From Streptomyces gelaticus (GTDB lineage: Bacteria; Actinomycetota; Actinomycetes; Streptomycetales; Streptomycetaceae): a stretch of 36,758 nt of DNA. Positions 14,974 to 23,525 of this stretch are shown here, in pieces (the first letter of the stretch is position 1; every line of letters starts with the position of its first letter). Location: the NCBI RefSeq assembly GCF_014649535.1, contig NZ_BMTF01000017.1, positions 29,350-66,107 of the forward strand. The letters run 5' to 3'. A model generated the notes under the pieces. The model was not told where the DNA came from, did not search any database, and worked only from the letters and a program-made list of their open reading frames with translations. Made by a program: the position numbers and the translations under genes.

Positions 14974-16185
14974 ATGGAATTCGTCATCCTTGCTGTAGTC
15001 ATCGCCCTGGTCGCGGTCGGCGTGATCAGCGGGCTCGTGGTCAGCGGCCGCAAGAAGAAGCAGCTGCCCCCGGCACCGTCGAGCACGCCGACCATCACTC
15101 CTCCCGCCGAGCCCCATGTCGGCGAGGAAGCCGAGACGCCGCGCGAGGAACCGCGCCGCACCATCGAGGAGGTCGGCCCCCCCGAGGCCGAGGCTCCCGC
15201 CGAGGAGGCCCCCGAGGCCGTCGAGCCGGAGGCGCCCGCCGCCCCCGCCCTCGAAGTGCCCGAACCCACCGCCGGCCGTCTGGTACGGCTGCGCGCCCGG
15301 CTCGCCCGCTCGCAGAACTCCCTCGGCAAGGGGCTGCTCACCCTCCTGTCCCGCGACAACCTCGACGAGGACACCTGGGAGGAGATCGAGGACACCCTCC
15401 TCACCGCCGACGTCGGCGTCGCGCCCACCCAGGAGCTGGTGGAGCGGCTCCGCGAGCGCGTCCGCGTGCTCGGCACCCGTACCCCCGAAGGGCTGCGCAC
15501 GCTGCTGCGCGAGGAGCTCCTCACCCTGCTCGGCACCGACTTCGACCGTGCGGTCAAGACGGAGAGCGGCCTCGACACCCCCGGCGTCGTGATGGTCGTC
15601 GGCGTCAACGGCACCGGCAAGACCACCACCACCGGCAAGCTGGCCCGGGTGCTCGTCGCCGACGGCCGCAGCGTCGTGCTCGGCGCGGCGGACACCTTCC
15701 GGGCGGCCGCCGCCGATCAGCTCCAGACCTGGGGCGAGCGCGTCGGCGCCCGCACCGTGCGCGGCCCCGAGGGCGGCGACCCCGCGTCGATCGCCTTCGA
15801 CGCGGTGAAGGAAGGCATCGCCGAGGGCGCCGATGTGGTCCTCATCGACACCGCCGGACGGCTGCACACCAAGACCGGGCTCATGGACGAGCTCGGCAAG
15901 GTCAAGCGGGTCGTCGAGAAGCACGGACCGCTCGACGAGGTCCTGCTGGTCCTGGACGCCACGACCGGGCAGAACGGTCTGGTGCAGGCCCGGGTGTTCG
16001 CCGAGGTCGTGGACATCACCGGCATCGTGCTCACCAAGCTGGACGGTACCGCCAAGGGCGGAATCGTCGTCGCCGTCCAGCGCGAGCTGGGCGTGCCGGT
16101 GAAGCTGGTCGGACTCGGCGAGGGCCCGGACGACCTGGCCCCCTTCGAGCCGGAGGCGTTCGTGGACGCCCTGATCGGCGACTGA
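14974..16185 (+). CDS. ftsY: Signal recognition particle receptor FtsY
   Basis: 403 aa from ATG 14974, with GGGTGGG just upstream. FtsY docks SRP-bound ribosomes at the membrane. Unlike E. coli FtsY it starts with a real transmembrane helix (MEFVILAVVIALVAVGVISG, residues 1-25) followed by RKKK. An acidic Pro/Ala/Glu linker (30-100) precedes the N domain (about 105-195). The SRP GTPase G domain has GVNGTGKTTTTGK at 210-222, DTFRAAAADQL at 240-250, DTAGRLHTK at 292-300 and TKLDGTAKGG at 354-363, ending FVDALIGD. All GTPase motifs are intact. The gene is followed at once by a strong terminator, so it is probably monocistronic. Confidence 0.96.
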   Translation: MEFVILAVVIALVAVGVISGLVVSGRKKKQLPPAPSSTPTITPPAEPHVGEEAETPREEPRRTIEEVGPPEAEAPAEEAPEAVEPEAPAAPALEVPEPTAGRLVRLRARLARSQNSLGKGLLTLLSRDNLDEDTWEEIEDTLLTADVGVAPTQELVERLRERVRVLGTRTPEGLRTLLREELLTLLGTDFDRAVKTESGLDTPGVVMVVGVNGTGKTTTTGKLARVLVADGRSVVLGAADTFRAAAADQLQTWGERVGARTVRGPEGGDPASIAFDAVKEGIAEGADVVLIDTAGRLHTKTGLMDELGKVKRVVEKHGPLDEVLLVLDATTGQNGLVQARVFAEVVDITGIVLTKLDGTAKGGIVVAVQRELGVPVKLVGLGEGPDDLAPFEPEAFVDALIGD

Positions 16186-16204
16186 GAGCTCGCACCGCAC
16201 CCGA

Positions 16205-16241
16205 AGAGCCCGACCGCACGGCACAGCAGCGGTCGGGCTCT
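16205..16241. terminator. Terminator between ftsY and the convergent primase-domain gene
   Basis: AGAGCCCGACCGC (16205-16217) is perfectly complementary to GCGGTCGGGCTCT (16229-16241) with an 11-nt loop, 19 bp after the ftsY stop. It can act for both convergent genes. A direct repeat TCACGGGACCGGTTC lies just beyond (16247-16261 and 16268-16282). Confidence 0.85.
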
Positions 16242-16296
16242 CGGCATCACGGGACCGGTTCGCGGTGTCACGGGACCGGTTCCGGCACCGGCGCGC

Positions 16297-16956
16297 TCAG
16301 CCGCGCAGCGGTGCGCGGTGGCAGCTGTACGCCAGCGTGCCGAGCAGCAGCCGGGCCTGCGGCGGGGCGGCCGCCGTGTCCAGCACCGGTGGGCGCAGCC
16401 AGCGGACCGGGCCCAGGCCGCCCTCGTCGGACGGCGGGGCGGTGACGTGGCAGCCGGGCCCCAGCGCCCGCAGGTCCAGCCCCGCGTCGTCCCAGCCCAT
16501 CCGGTACAGCAGCTGCGGGAGCTCGGTGGCGGCCCCCGGTGCCACGAAGAACTGCGCCCGCCCGGCCGGGGTCACCGCGACCGGCCCGAGCGGCAGCCCC
16601 ATCCGCTCCATCCGCACCAGGGCTCGGCGCCCGGCCGCCTCGGCGACATCGAGGACGTCGAAGGTGCGGCCCACCGGCAGCAGCATCGAGGCGCCCGGCA
16701 CCTGGGCCCATGCGTCGGCCACCGCGTCGAGCGTGGCGCCCGCGGGGACCTCGGGGGCGAACTCCAGTGGATGGGCGCCGGGGGAGGAGCAGTCCGTCCG
16801 TCCGCACGAGCAGCGGCCGGCCGCGGCCCGCGCGCCCGGCGCGACGGCCCAGCCCCACAGTCCCGTGTACTCGGCCACTGCCGTGCACTCGGCCGTACGG
16901 CCGCGGCGCCGTGAGCCGGTGCGCATCTCCAGGATGCCGCCGATCGTGAAGCCCAT
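16297..16956 (-). CDS. Small primase-polymerase (AEP, bifunctional DNA primase/polymerase) N-domain protein
   Basis: 219 aa from ATG 16956, chosen for the excellent GGAGGGGG immediately upstream; the frame is open to 17052. Streptomyces homologues are annotated with the bifunctional DNA primase/polymerase N-terminal domain found in plasmid and phage replication proteins. Matching features are a cysteine cluster CSCGRTDCSSPGAHP at about 48-62, an acidic FDVLDV strand (about 105-110), and APGCHV-like LGPGCHVTAPPS near the end. No helicase domain follows and the catalytic acid set is not clearly complete, so polymerase activity is doubtful; a regulatory or cryptic role is possible. It is divergent from nsdA. 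Confidence 0.72.
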   Translation of the reverse strand: MGFTIGGILEMRTGSRRRGRTAECTAVAEYTGLWGWAVAPGARAAAGRCSCGRTDCSSPGAHPLEFAPEVPAGATLDAVADAWAQVPGASMLLPVGRTFDVLDVAEAAGRRALVRMERMGLPLGPVAVTPAGRAQFFVAPGAATELPQLLYRMGWDDAGLDLRALGPGCHVTAPPSDEGGLGPVRWLRPPVLDTAAAPPQARLLLGTLAYSCHRAPLRG

Positions 16957-17380
16957 GCCCCCTCCAACGGGTCCGACTCGCCGGTGGTTACGACGCGGGC
17001 TTGAGTCGTGACGCTCCGTCGCCGCCGTCGATCCGGTGTGCGCCGGTGGCATTCGGGGTCGTGCGAGATGGCTTGCACGCCCCGTTCCGCGTCACTGCGC
17101 CTGCTGCTGATCGCCGTGTGTCAAGTGAATCGCGGCCGACAGCGGTGGCGTTCATTCGAAGGGGTGGCGAATGGTGGCGTTTCTGTAATCGCCCTCGCCC
17201 GGGGGGTGATCGTAGGATTACCGTCGGTACACGAACCATGGAAGTATGTGCGCCCATGGGTATGCCGGAGGCAACCCGATTTCCTGTTCGGCGGTGCGCA
17301 CCCTCCGCATGGGCGCATCGGCTCAGGGCATTCTGGTAATGGTTCGCGCGACAGGTATTCAGCGGGATGGGGGCGTTCCA
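16957..17380. promoter_or_regulatory. 424-bp divergent intergenic region upstream of nsdA
   Basis: It must hold the promoters of the leftward primase-domain gene and of nsdA. It is less GC-rich around 17195-17250 (TGATCGTAGGATTACCGTC), the likely promoter area. A 10-bp inverted repeat, TGCGCCCATG (17249-17258) and CATGGGCGCA (17308-17317), brackets 49 bp of probable nsdA leader. Short frames here have no convincing ribosome sites. Confidence 0.5.
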
Positions 17381-18856
17381 GTGAGTGGCAGCGGCGCAGG
17401 CGATTCGAATGCCGGCAAGCGCCCCAACGGGCAATTGAGCTCATGGTTCGTGCGAAGCGGGTGGTCGAAGGGCGAGCTCGCCCGCCAGGTGAATCGCCGG
17501 GCGCGCCAGATGGGTGCCCACCACATCAGCACCGACACCTCCAGAGTGCGGCGCTGGCTCGACGGAGAGCAGCCGCGCGAGCCGATCCCGCGCATCCTCT
17601 CCGAGCTCTTCTCGGAGCGCTTCGGCGCCGTCGTCGCCGTCGAGGACCTCGGCCTGCGCTCCCCGCACCAGTCGCCGTCCGTGTCCGGCGTCGACCTGCC
17701 ATGGGCCGGCCCGCAGACCGTCGCCCTGCTCAGCGAGTTCTCCCGCAGCGACCTCATGCTCGCCCGCCGGGGATTCCTCGGCTCCTCGCTCGCCCTGGCC
17801 GCCGGACCCGCGCTCATCGAGCCCATGCAGCGCTGGCTGGTGCCCGTCTCCACCGCCGGCACCGCGGAACCGGAACCCGCGGCCGCGACCCGCCGCCCCT
17901 CCCGGCTCTCCGGCCCCGAGCTCGATCTGCTGGAGTCCACCACCGCGATGTTCCGCCAGTGGGACGCGCAGTGCGGCGGCGGACTGCGCCGCAAGGCCGT
18001 CGTCGGGCAGCTCCACGAGGTCACCGACCTGCTCCAGGAACCGCAGCCGGAGGCCACCGCCAAGCGGCTCTTCCGGTGCGCCGCCGAGCTGGCCGAGCTG
18101 GCGGGCTGGATGAGCTACGACGTCGGCCTCCAGCCCACCGCCCAGAAGTACTTCGTCCTCGCGCTCCACGCGGCCAAGGAGGCCGGTGACAAACCGCTGG
18201 GCTCGTACATCCTGTCCAGCATGAGCCGCCAGATGATCCACCTCGGACGGCCCGACGACGCCCTCGAACTGATCCACCTCGCGCAGTACGGCAGCCGTGA
18301 CTGCGCCACCCCGCGCACCCAGGCCATGCTGTATGCGATGGAGGCCCGCGCGTACGCCAACATGGGCCAGCCCAGCAAGTGCAAACGAGCCGTCCGGATG
18401 GCCGAGGACACCTTCCTCGACGTGGGGATCGACGGCGAGCCCGAGCCCGACTGGATCCGCTTCTTCTCGGAGGCCGAGCTCAACGGCGAGAACTCCCACT
18501 CCTTCCGCGACCTCGCCTATGTGGCGGGCCGCAGCCCCACGTACGCCATGCTCGCCGAGCCCCGGATGGAAAAGGCCGTCCAGCTCTTCGAGGAGGACGG
18601 CGAGCACCAGCGGTCGTACGCGCTCAACCTGGTCGGTCTCGCCACCGTCCACCTCCTCAAGCACGAGCCCGAACAGTCCACGGTCCTGGCCGAACAGGCC
18701 CTGCGCGTCGCCAGGAAGATCCGCTCCGAGCGCGTCAACAACCGGCTCCGCAAGACCGTCGACACCGCCGCCAGGGACTTCGGGGACATCCCCGAGGTCG
18801 CCAGGCTCACCGATCTCCTCACCGAGCAGCTGCCGGAGACCGCGGAAGCGGTCTGA
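17381..18856 (+). CDS. nsdA: NsdA, negative regulator of differentiation and antibiotic production (TPR-like)
   Basis: 491 aa from GTG 17381; an in-frame ATG at 17339 is a weaker alternative. NsdA was described in S. coelicolor as a negative regulator of sporulation and antibiotic synthesis, and disruption causes overproduction. The N-terminal part (WFVRSGWSKGELARQVNRRARQ, then ISTDTSRVRRWLDGEQPREP) resembles an XRE-type helix-turn-helix segment. The region from about 200 to the end is all helical with TPR-like repeats (LADLAGWMSYDVGL-like, AKEAGDKPLGSYILSSMSRQ, DDALELIHLAQYG, RAYANMGQPSKC, HLLKHEPEQSTVLAEQAL). Position between ftsY and amtB matches the known locus. How it acts, and whether it binds DNA, is not visible from sequence. 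Confidence 0.88.
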   Translation: MSGSGAGDSNAGKRPNGQLSSWFVRSGWSKGELARQVNRRARQMGAHHISTDTSRVRRWLDGEQPREPIPRILSELFSERFGAVVAVEDLGLRSPHQSPSVSGVDLPWAGPQTVALLSEFSRSDLMLARRGFLGSSLALAAGPALIEPMQRWLVPVSTAGTAEPEPAAATRRPSRLSGPELDLLESTTAMFRQWDAQCGGGLRRKAVVGQLHEVTDLLQEPQPEATAKRLFRCAAELAELAGWMSYDVGLQPTAQKYFVLALHAAKEAGDKPLGSYILSSMSRQMIHLGRPDDALELIHLAQYGSRDCATPRTQAMLYAMEARAYANMGQPSKCKRAVRMAEDTFLDVGIDGEPEPDWIRFFSEAELNGENSHSFRDLAYVAGRSPTYAMLAEPRMEKAVQLFEEDGEHQRSYALNLVGLATVHLLKHEPEQSTVLAEQALRVARKIRSERVNNRLRKTVDTAARDFGDIPEVARLTDLLTEQLPETAEAV

Positions 18857-19226
18857 GCAGCACCCCCGGCCCCGGCCACGGCGACCACACCGCACAGACC
18901 GACTTCGGCTCCCCCAATTGCCAGGTCAGCGGGTGGTCGGCGTGGCCGGTTCGCATTGCCGCGCCCGTACGGGAGAGTCGTCATCGCACCCTGTGCGGGC
19001 CCGGCCGCGGGGCGGGCCCGGCACCGGTGGCGCCACCGTCGGTTCATGGCGGCGTAACACACCCGGCCTCTTCGTCACCGCCGTGAAACACCGTGCGGCA
19101 TCGGCGGAAACCGCGCTGGGCGAATCTCGTGGCCATAACCGGCCCGCACCCTTTTCCCAGTGGTCCCGCACGTGGTGCCGCTCCCGATCGCCCGCACGCG
19201 GCCGCTCCGACGACGAGGAGACGCCG
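18857..19226 (+). promoter_or_regulatory. 370-bp intergenic region with the amtB promoter
   Basis: No gene is seen. It contains the GlnR-type site at 19074-19111 and an extra GTAAC at 19054-19058. The rest is GC-rich without clear hairpins. The amtB ribosome site GAGGAG (19215-19220) lies at its end. Confidence 0.55.
19074..19111 (+). promoter_or_regulatory. GlnR-binding box upstream of amtB
   Basis: Reads GTCAC-n6-GAAAC-n6-CGGCA-n6-GAAAC, at 19074, 19085, 19096 and 19107, with exact 11-bp periodicity. The published Streptomyces GlnR consensus is gTnAC-n6-GaAAC repeated, so the first a/b pair is perfect, the second b-site perfect and the second a-site degenerate. amtB-glnK-glnD is an established GlnR target in S. 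coelicolor, activated in nitrogen limitation. Confidence 0.8.
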
Positions 19227-20579
19227 ATGCCCCCAGGCATCACGACGCTTGCCGCAGACACCCCGACACTGTCTGCCGCCAACACCGGGTTCATGCTCAT
19301 CTGCTCCGCCATGGTGATGCTCATGACCCCGGCCCTGGCCTTCTTCTACGGGGGCATGGTCCGCGTCAAGAGCACCCTCAACATGCTGATGATGAGCTTC
19401 ATCAGTCTCGGGATCGTCACGGTCCTGTGGGTGCTCTACGGCTTCAGCCTCGCCTTCGGCTCCGACATCGGCTCCGTCCTCGGCTGGAGCCCGGACTACC
19501 TCGGCCTCAGCGGGATCGGCGTCACCCAGCTCTGGGACGGCTACACGATCCCGGTCTATGTCTTCGCCGTCTTCCAGCTGATGTTCGCCGTGCTCACCCC
19601 GGCCCTGATCAGCGGCGCCCTCGCCGACCGGGTCAGATTCACCTCCTGGGCCCTGTTCATCACGCTCTGGGTCACCGTCGTCTACTTCCCCGTCGCCCAC
19701 TGGGTCTGGGGCGCGGGCGGCTGGCTGTACGAGATGGGGGTCATCGACTTCGCGGGCGGTACCGCCGTCCACATCAACGCCGGTGCGGCGGCGCTCGGAG
19801 TGATCCTCGTCATCGGCAAGCGTGTCGGCTTCAAGAAGGACCCGATGCGGCCGCACAGCCTGCCGCTCGTCATGCTCGGCGCCGGTCTGCTCTGGTTCGG
19901 CTGGTTCGGCTTCAACGCCGGCTCGTGGCTCGGCAACGACGACGGCGTCGGCGCGGTGATGTTCGTCAACACCCAGGTCGCCACCGCCGCCGCGATGCTC
20001 GCCTGGCTCGGCTACGAGAAGCTCCGCCACGGCTCCTTCACCACCCTGGGCGCGGCCTCCGGCGCGGTCGCGGGACTCGTCGCCATCACCCCGTCCGGGG
20101 GTGCGGTCAGCCCGCTCGGCGCCCTCGCGGTCGGCGCGATCGCCGGTGTGCTCTGCGCCATGGCCGTCGGCCTGAAGTACAAGTTCGGCTACGACGACTC
20201 GCTGGACGTGGTCGGCGTCCACCTCGTCGGCGGTATCGCGGGCTCCCTCCTCGTGGGCCTCTTCGCCACCGGCGGTGTCCAGTCCCACGCCAAGGGCCTC
20301 TTCTACGGCGGCGGCCTCGAACAGCTCGGCAAGCAGGCCGTCGGCGTCTTCGCCGTGCTCGCGTACTCTCTGGTCGTCTCCGCGGTCCTGGCCTTCGTGC
20401 TGGACCGGACGATCGGGATGCGGGTCCCCGAGGACGACGAGATCTCCGGCATCGACCAGGTCGAACACGCCGAGACCGCGTACGACTTCAGTGGAGCGGG
20501 CGGCGGCGCGGCCCCGCGCACCACGAGCCCGGCCCCGGGCAGCACGGCAGCAGCGAAGACGAAGAAGGTGGACGCATGA
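19227..20579 (+). CDS. amtB: Ammonium transporter AmtB
   Basis: 450 aa from ATG 19227, with GAGGAG at 19215-19220. AmtB is a trimeric ammonium channel of the Amt/Rh family. The sequence shows eleven hydrophobic helices: the first is FMLICSAMVMLMTPALAFFYGGMVR, with the Amt signature DFAGGTAVHINAGAAAL carrying the first pore His. VGVHLVGGIAGSLLVGLF carries the second. The cytoplasmic end (EDDEISGIDQVEHAETAYDF, then a disordered tail) is where the GlnK T-loop would dock. It overlaps glnK by four bases (ATGA), consistent with the conserved amtB-glnK pairing. Confidence 0.97.
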   Translation: MPPGITTLAADTPTLSAANTGFMLICSAMVMLMTPALAFFYGGMVRVKSTLNMLMMSFISLGIVTVLWVLYGFSLAFGSDIGSVLGWSPDYLGLSGIGVTQLWDGYTIPVYVFAVFQLMFAVLTPALISGALADRVRFTSWALFITLWVTVVYFPVAHWVWGAGGWLYEMGVIDFAGGTAVHINAGAAALGVILVIGKRVGFKKDPMRPHSLPLVMLGAGLLWFGWFGFNAGSWLGNDDGVGAVMFVNTQVATAAAMLAWLGYEKLRHGSFTTLGAASGAVAGLVAITPSGGAVSPLGALAVGAIAGVLCAMAVGLKYKFGYDDSLDVVGVHLVGGIAGSLLVGLFATGGVQSHAKGLFYGGGLEQLGKQAVGVFAVLAYSLVVSAVLAFVLDRTIGMRVPEDDEISGIDQVEHAETAYDFSGAGGGAAPRTTSPAPGSTAAAKTKKVDA

Positions 20580-20914
20580 AGCTCATCACCGCAGTCGTGA
20601 AGCCCCACCGGCTGGACGAGATCAAGGAGGCCCTCCAGGCCTTCGGCGTCCAGGGCCTCACGGTCACGGAAGCCAGCGGATACGGACGCCAGCGCGGTCA
20701 CACCGAGGTCTACCGGGGCGCCGAGTACACCGTCGACCTCGTGCCCAAGATCCGTATCGAGGTCCTGGTCGAGGACGAGGACGCCGAACAGGTCATCGAC
20801 GTCGTCGTGAAGGCCGCCCGCACCGGAAAGATCGGTGACGGCAAGGTCTGGAGCGTGCCGGTCGACACCGCGGTCCGGGTACGGACGGGCGAACGCGGCC
20901 CGGACGCACTCTGA
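20576..20914 (+). CDS. glnK: PII nitrogen signalling protein GlnK
   Basis: 112 aa from ATG 20576, with AAGGTGG upstream and overlapping the amtB stop. PII proteins are trimers that bind ATP, ADP and 2-oxoglutarate and control AmtB. The core MKLITAVVKPHRLDEIKEAL, the T-loop GRQRGHTEVYRGAEYTVD with Tyr51, and the B-loop KAARTGKIGDGKVW are complete. In S. coelicolor Tyr51 is adenylylated, not uridylylated, by GlnD; the same residue is present here. It lies 29 bp upstream of glnD in one operon. Confidence 0.97.
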   Translation: MKLITAVVKPHRLDEIKEALQAFGVQGLTVTEASGYGRQRGHTEVYRGAEYTVDLVPKIRIEVLVEDEDAEQVIDVVVKAARTGKIGDGKVWSVPVDTAVRVRTGERGPDAL

Positions 20915-20943
20915 CCGACGCTCCCGAGACGAAAGGCAGCCGG

Positions 20944-23400
20944 GTGACGAGCACCGGAGCAACCACCGAATCCGCCCACGAGCAACCAGGCGGCTACGCG
21001 GCGGCCCGGCTGCGCCTCCTCCAGGAGAAGGCGCGGTCCGGGCCGCCGCGCCGCGCGGCCCTCGCGGCCCTCACCGACGAATGGCTCACCGCGCTGTTCA
21101 CCACCGCCGCCCGGCAGACCGGCGTCCAGGGCGCCGCCCTCGTCGCCGTCGGCGGCTACGGACGCGCCGAACTCTCCCCGCGCAGCGACCTCGACCTGCT
21201 GCTCCTGCACGACGGGAACGCCGACCCGGCGGCCGTCGCCGCCCTCGCCGACCGCCTCTGGTACCCCGTCTGGGACCTCGGCCTCGCCCTCGACCACTCC
21301 GTACGCACCCCCGCCGAGGCCCGCAGGACGGCCGGCGAGGACCTCAAGGTCCAGCTCGGACTGCTCGACGCCCGGCCCGTCGCCGGGGACCTCGGACCCG
21401 TCGCCGCGATGCGCACCGCGATCCTCGCCGACTGGCGCAGCCAGGCCGCCAAGCGCCTGCCCGCACTGCACGAGCTCTGCCACGAACGCGCCGGACGCCA
21501 GGGCGAGTTGCGGTTCCTCCTCGAACCCGACCTCAAGGAGGCCGGCGGTGGACTGCGGGACGCCACCGCCCTGCGCGCCGTCGCCGCTTCCTGGGTCGCC
21601 GACGCCCCCCGCGAGGGGCTCGCCGAAGCCCGCCGCGTCCTTCTCGACGCCCGCGACGCCCTCCACCTCACCACCGGCCGCGCCACCGACCGCCTCGCCC
21701 TCCAGGAACAGGACCAGGTCGCCGCCGAGCTCGGCCTGCTCGACGGGGACGCCCTGCTCCGCCAGGTCTACGAGGCCGCCCGCACCATTGCGTACGCCGC
21801 CGACGTCACCTGGCGCGAGGTCGACCGCGTGCTGCGCGCCCGGTCCATGCGCCCCCTGCTGCGCGCCCTGCTGGGCGGCGGCCGGGCGGCCACCGCGGAA
21901 CGTACCCCGCTCGCCGAGGGCGTCGTCGAGGCCGACGGCGAAGCGGTCCTCGCCCGCACCGCCCGCCCCGAGCGCGACCCCGTGCTCGTGCTGCGCGCCG
22001 CCGCCGCGGCCGCCCAGTCCGAGCTCCCGCTCTCCCGCCACGTCGCACGCCGGCTGGCCGCCGCCGCGGCCCCGCTGCCGGTGCCCTGGCCCGCCGAGGC
22101 CCGCGAGGAACTCGTCACCCTCCTCGGCGCGGGCGAGGCCACCGTCCCCGTCTGGGAGGCGCTCGAAGCCGAAGGGCTGATCACCCGCCTGTTCCCGGAC
22201 TGGGAACGTGTCCACTGCCGCCCCCAGCGCAACCCCGTCCACACCTGGACCGTCGACCGCCACCTCGTCGAAACGGCCGTCCGCGCCTCCACCCTCACCC
22301 GCCGCGTCCACCGCCCCGACCTCCTCCTCGTCGCGGCCCTCCTGCACGACATCGGCAAGGGCTGGCCGGGCGACCACTCCGTGGCCGGTGAGGTCATCGC
22401 CCGGGACACGGCCGCCCGGATCGGCTTCGACCAGCACGACGTGGGCGTCGTCGCCACCCTCGTACGCCACCACCTGCTGCTCGTCGAGACCGCCACCCGG
22501 CGCGACCTCGACGACCCGGCGACCGTCCGCTCCGTCGCCGACGCGGTCCAGAGCGCCACCACCCTGGAGCTCCTGCACGCGCTCACCGAGGCCGACGCCC
22601 TCGCCACCGGGCCCGCCGCCTGGTCCGCCTGGCGCGCCTGCCTCGTCTCCGACCTCGTGGGACGCGTCGCCGCCGTGCTCGCCGGCCGGGCCCCGGAGGA
22701 ACCGGAGCCCGTCGCACCCGGCGCCGAACAGGAACGCCTCGCCGTCGAGGCCCTGCGCACCAGCGGCCCCGTCCTCGCCCTGCGCGCCCGGAACGAGGCC
22801 CCGGACGAGGACGGCGGGCCGGAACCCGTCGGCGTCGAGCTCCGGATCGTCCTGCCCGACCGCCCCGGCGTGCTGCCCGCGGCGGCGGGCGTCCTCGCGC
22901 TGCACCGCCTCACCGTGCGCGCCGCCGAGCTGCGCGCCGTGGAACTGCCCACCGAGCTGGGCGGGAGCGCGGAGCTGCTGCTGCTCAGCTGGCGGGTCGC
23001 GGCCGAGTACGGCTCGCTGCCGCAGGCCGCCAGGCTCCGTGCCGACCTCGTACGCGCCCTGGACGGTTCCCTGGACATCCGCGCCCGGCTCGCCGAGCGC
23101 GAGGCCGCCGGTCCGCGCCGCCGCGGGGTGAAGGCGCCGCCGCCGCGGGTGACCGTCGCTGCGGCCGGTTCCCGGCTGGCGACGGTGATCGAGGTACGGG
23201 CCCAGGACGCCCCGGGGCTGCTGCACCGGATCGGCCGGGCGCTGGAGCAGAGCGGGGTACGGGTGCGCAGCGCGCATGTGTCGACCCTGGGGGCGAACGC
23301 GGTGGACGCCTTCTACATCACGGACACGGACGGGAAGCCGCTGCCCGGGGAACGTGCGCTCGCGGTGGCGAGCGCGGTGGAGGCCGCGCTGCGGGCGTGA
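20944..23400 (+). CDS. glnD: PII-modifying nucleotidyltransferase GlnD
   Basis: 818 aa from GTG 20944, with AAAGGCAG upstream. GlnD is a bifunctional nucleotidyl-transferring and removing enzyme for PII; in Streptomyces it adenylylates GlnK Tyr51. Domain order is complete. The nucleotidyltransferase motif GGYGRAELSPRSDLDLLLL is at 70-88 (Asp82 and Asp84 are metal ligands). FLLEPDLKEAGGGLRD follows, then the HD hydrolase motif LHDIGKGWPGDHS near 468-480 with RHHLLL. Two ACT domains follow at about 628-690 (RIVLPDRPGVLP) and 747-815 (EVRAQDAPGLLHRIG). Third-position GC is extreme, giving long open frames on the other strand. Confidence 0.96.
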   Translation: MTSTGATTESAHEQPGGYAAARLRLLQEKARSGPPRRAALAALTDEWLTALFTTAARQTGVQGAALVAVGGYGRAELSPRSDLDLLLLHDGNADPAAVAALADRLWYPVWDLGLALDHSVRTPAEARRTAGEDLKVQLGLLDARPVAGDLGPVAAMRTAILADWRSQAAKRLPALHELCHERAGRQGELRFLLEPDLKEAGGGLRDATALRAVAASWVADAPREGLAEARRVLLDARDALHLTTGRATDRLALQEQDQVAAELGLLDGDALLRQVYEAARTIAYAADVTWREVDRVLRARSMRPLLRALLGGGRAATAERTPLAEGVVEADGEAVLARTARPERDPVLVLRAAAAAAQSELPLSRHVARRLAAAAAPLPVPWPAEAREELVTLLGAGEATVPVWEALEAEGLITRLFPDWERVHCRPQRNPVHTWTVDRHLVETAVRASTLTRRVHRPDLLLVAALLHDIGKGWPGDHSVAGEVIARDTAARIGFDQHDVGVVATLVRHHLLLVETATRRDLDDPATVRSVADAVQSATTLELLHALTEADALATGPAAWSAWRACLVSDLVGRVAAVLAGRAPEEPEPVAPGAEQERLAVEALRTSGPVLALRARNEAPDEDGGPEPVGVELRIVLPDRPGVLPAAAGVLALHRLTVRAAELRAVELPTELGGSAELLLLSWRVAAEYGSLPQAARLRADLVRALDGSLDIRARLAEREAAGPRRRGVKAPPPRVTVAAAGSRLATVIEVRAQDAPGLLHRIGRALEQSGVRVRSAHVSTLGANAVDAFYITDTDGKPLPGERALAVASAVEAALRA

Positions 23401-23421
23401 GACGGGGAGAAAGCGGCGTGG

Positions 23422-23447
23422 CCTGCGCCCGGGATTTCCCGGGCAGG
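23422..23447 (+). terminator. Hairpin between glnD and ffh
   Basis: GCCCGGGA and TCCCGGGC form a perfect palindrome around TT, extended by CCTG/CAGG with a 2-nt bulge, 22 bp after the glnD stop. There is no strong T-run. It may terminate the amtB operon. Confidence 0.5.
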
Positions 23448-23525
23448 GGTCATCGTTTCTGCCGAGCCGGATACCCTGGGGTACCGAATCCACTTTGCCC
23501 CCGACCCTGAGGACCGACGAGCGCC

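Noticed and set aside
17001..17339. 112-codon + strand frame in the nsdA upstream region (and overlapping short frames)
   Set aside because: Third-position GC bias is absent, no ribosome site is present, and the sequence shows no protein-like composition.
20710..23493. Very long open frame on the - strand opposite glnD (and similar ones opposite smc at 8252-10954 and across 27747-30665)
   Set aside because: These follow from the extreme third-position GC of the real + genes. They are low-complexity (Gly, Arg, Val, Leu), have no family motifs, and lie opposite complete conserved proteins.
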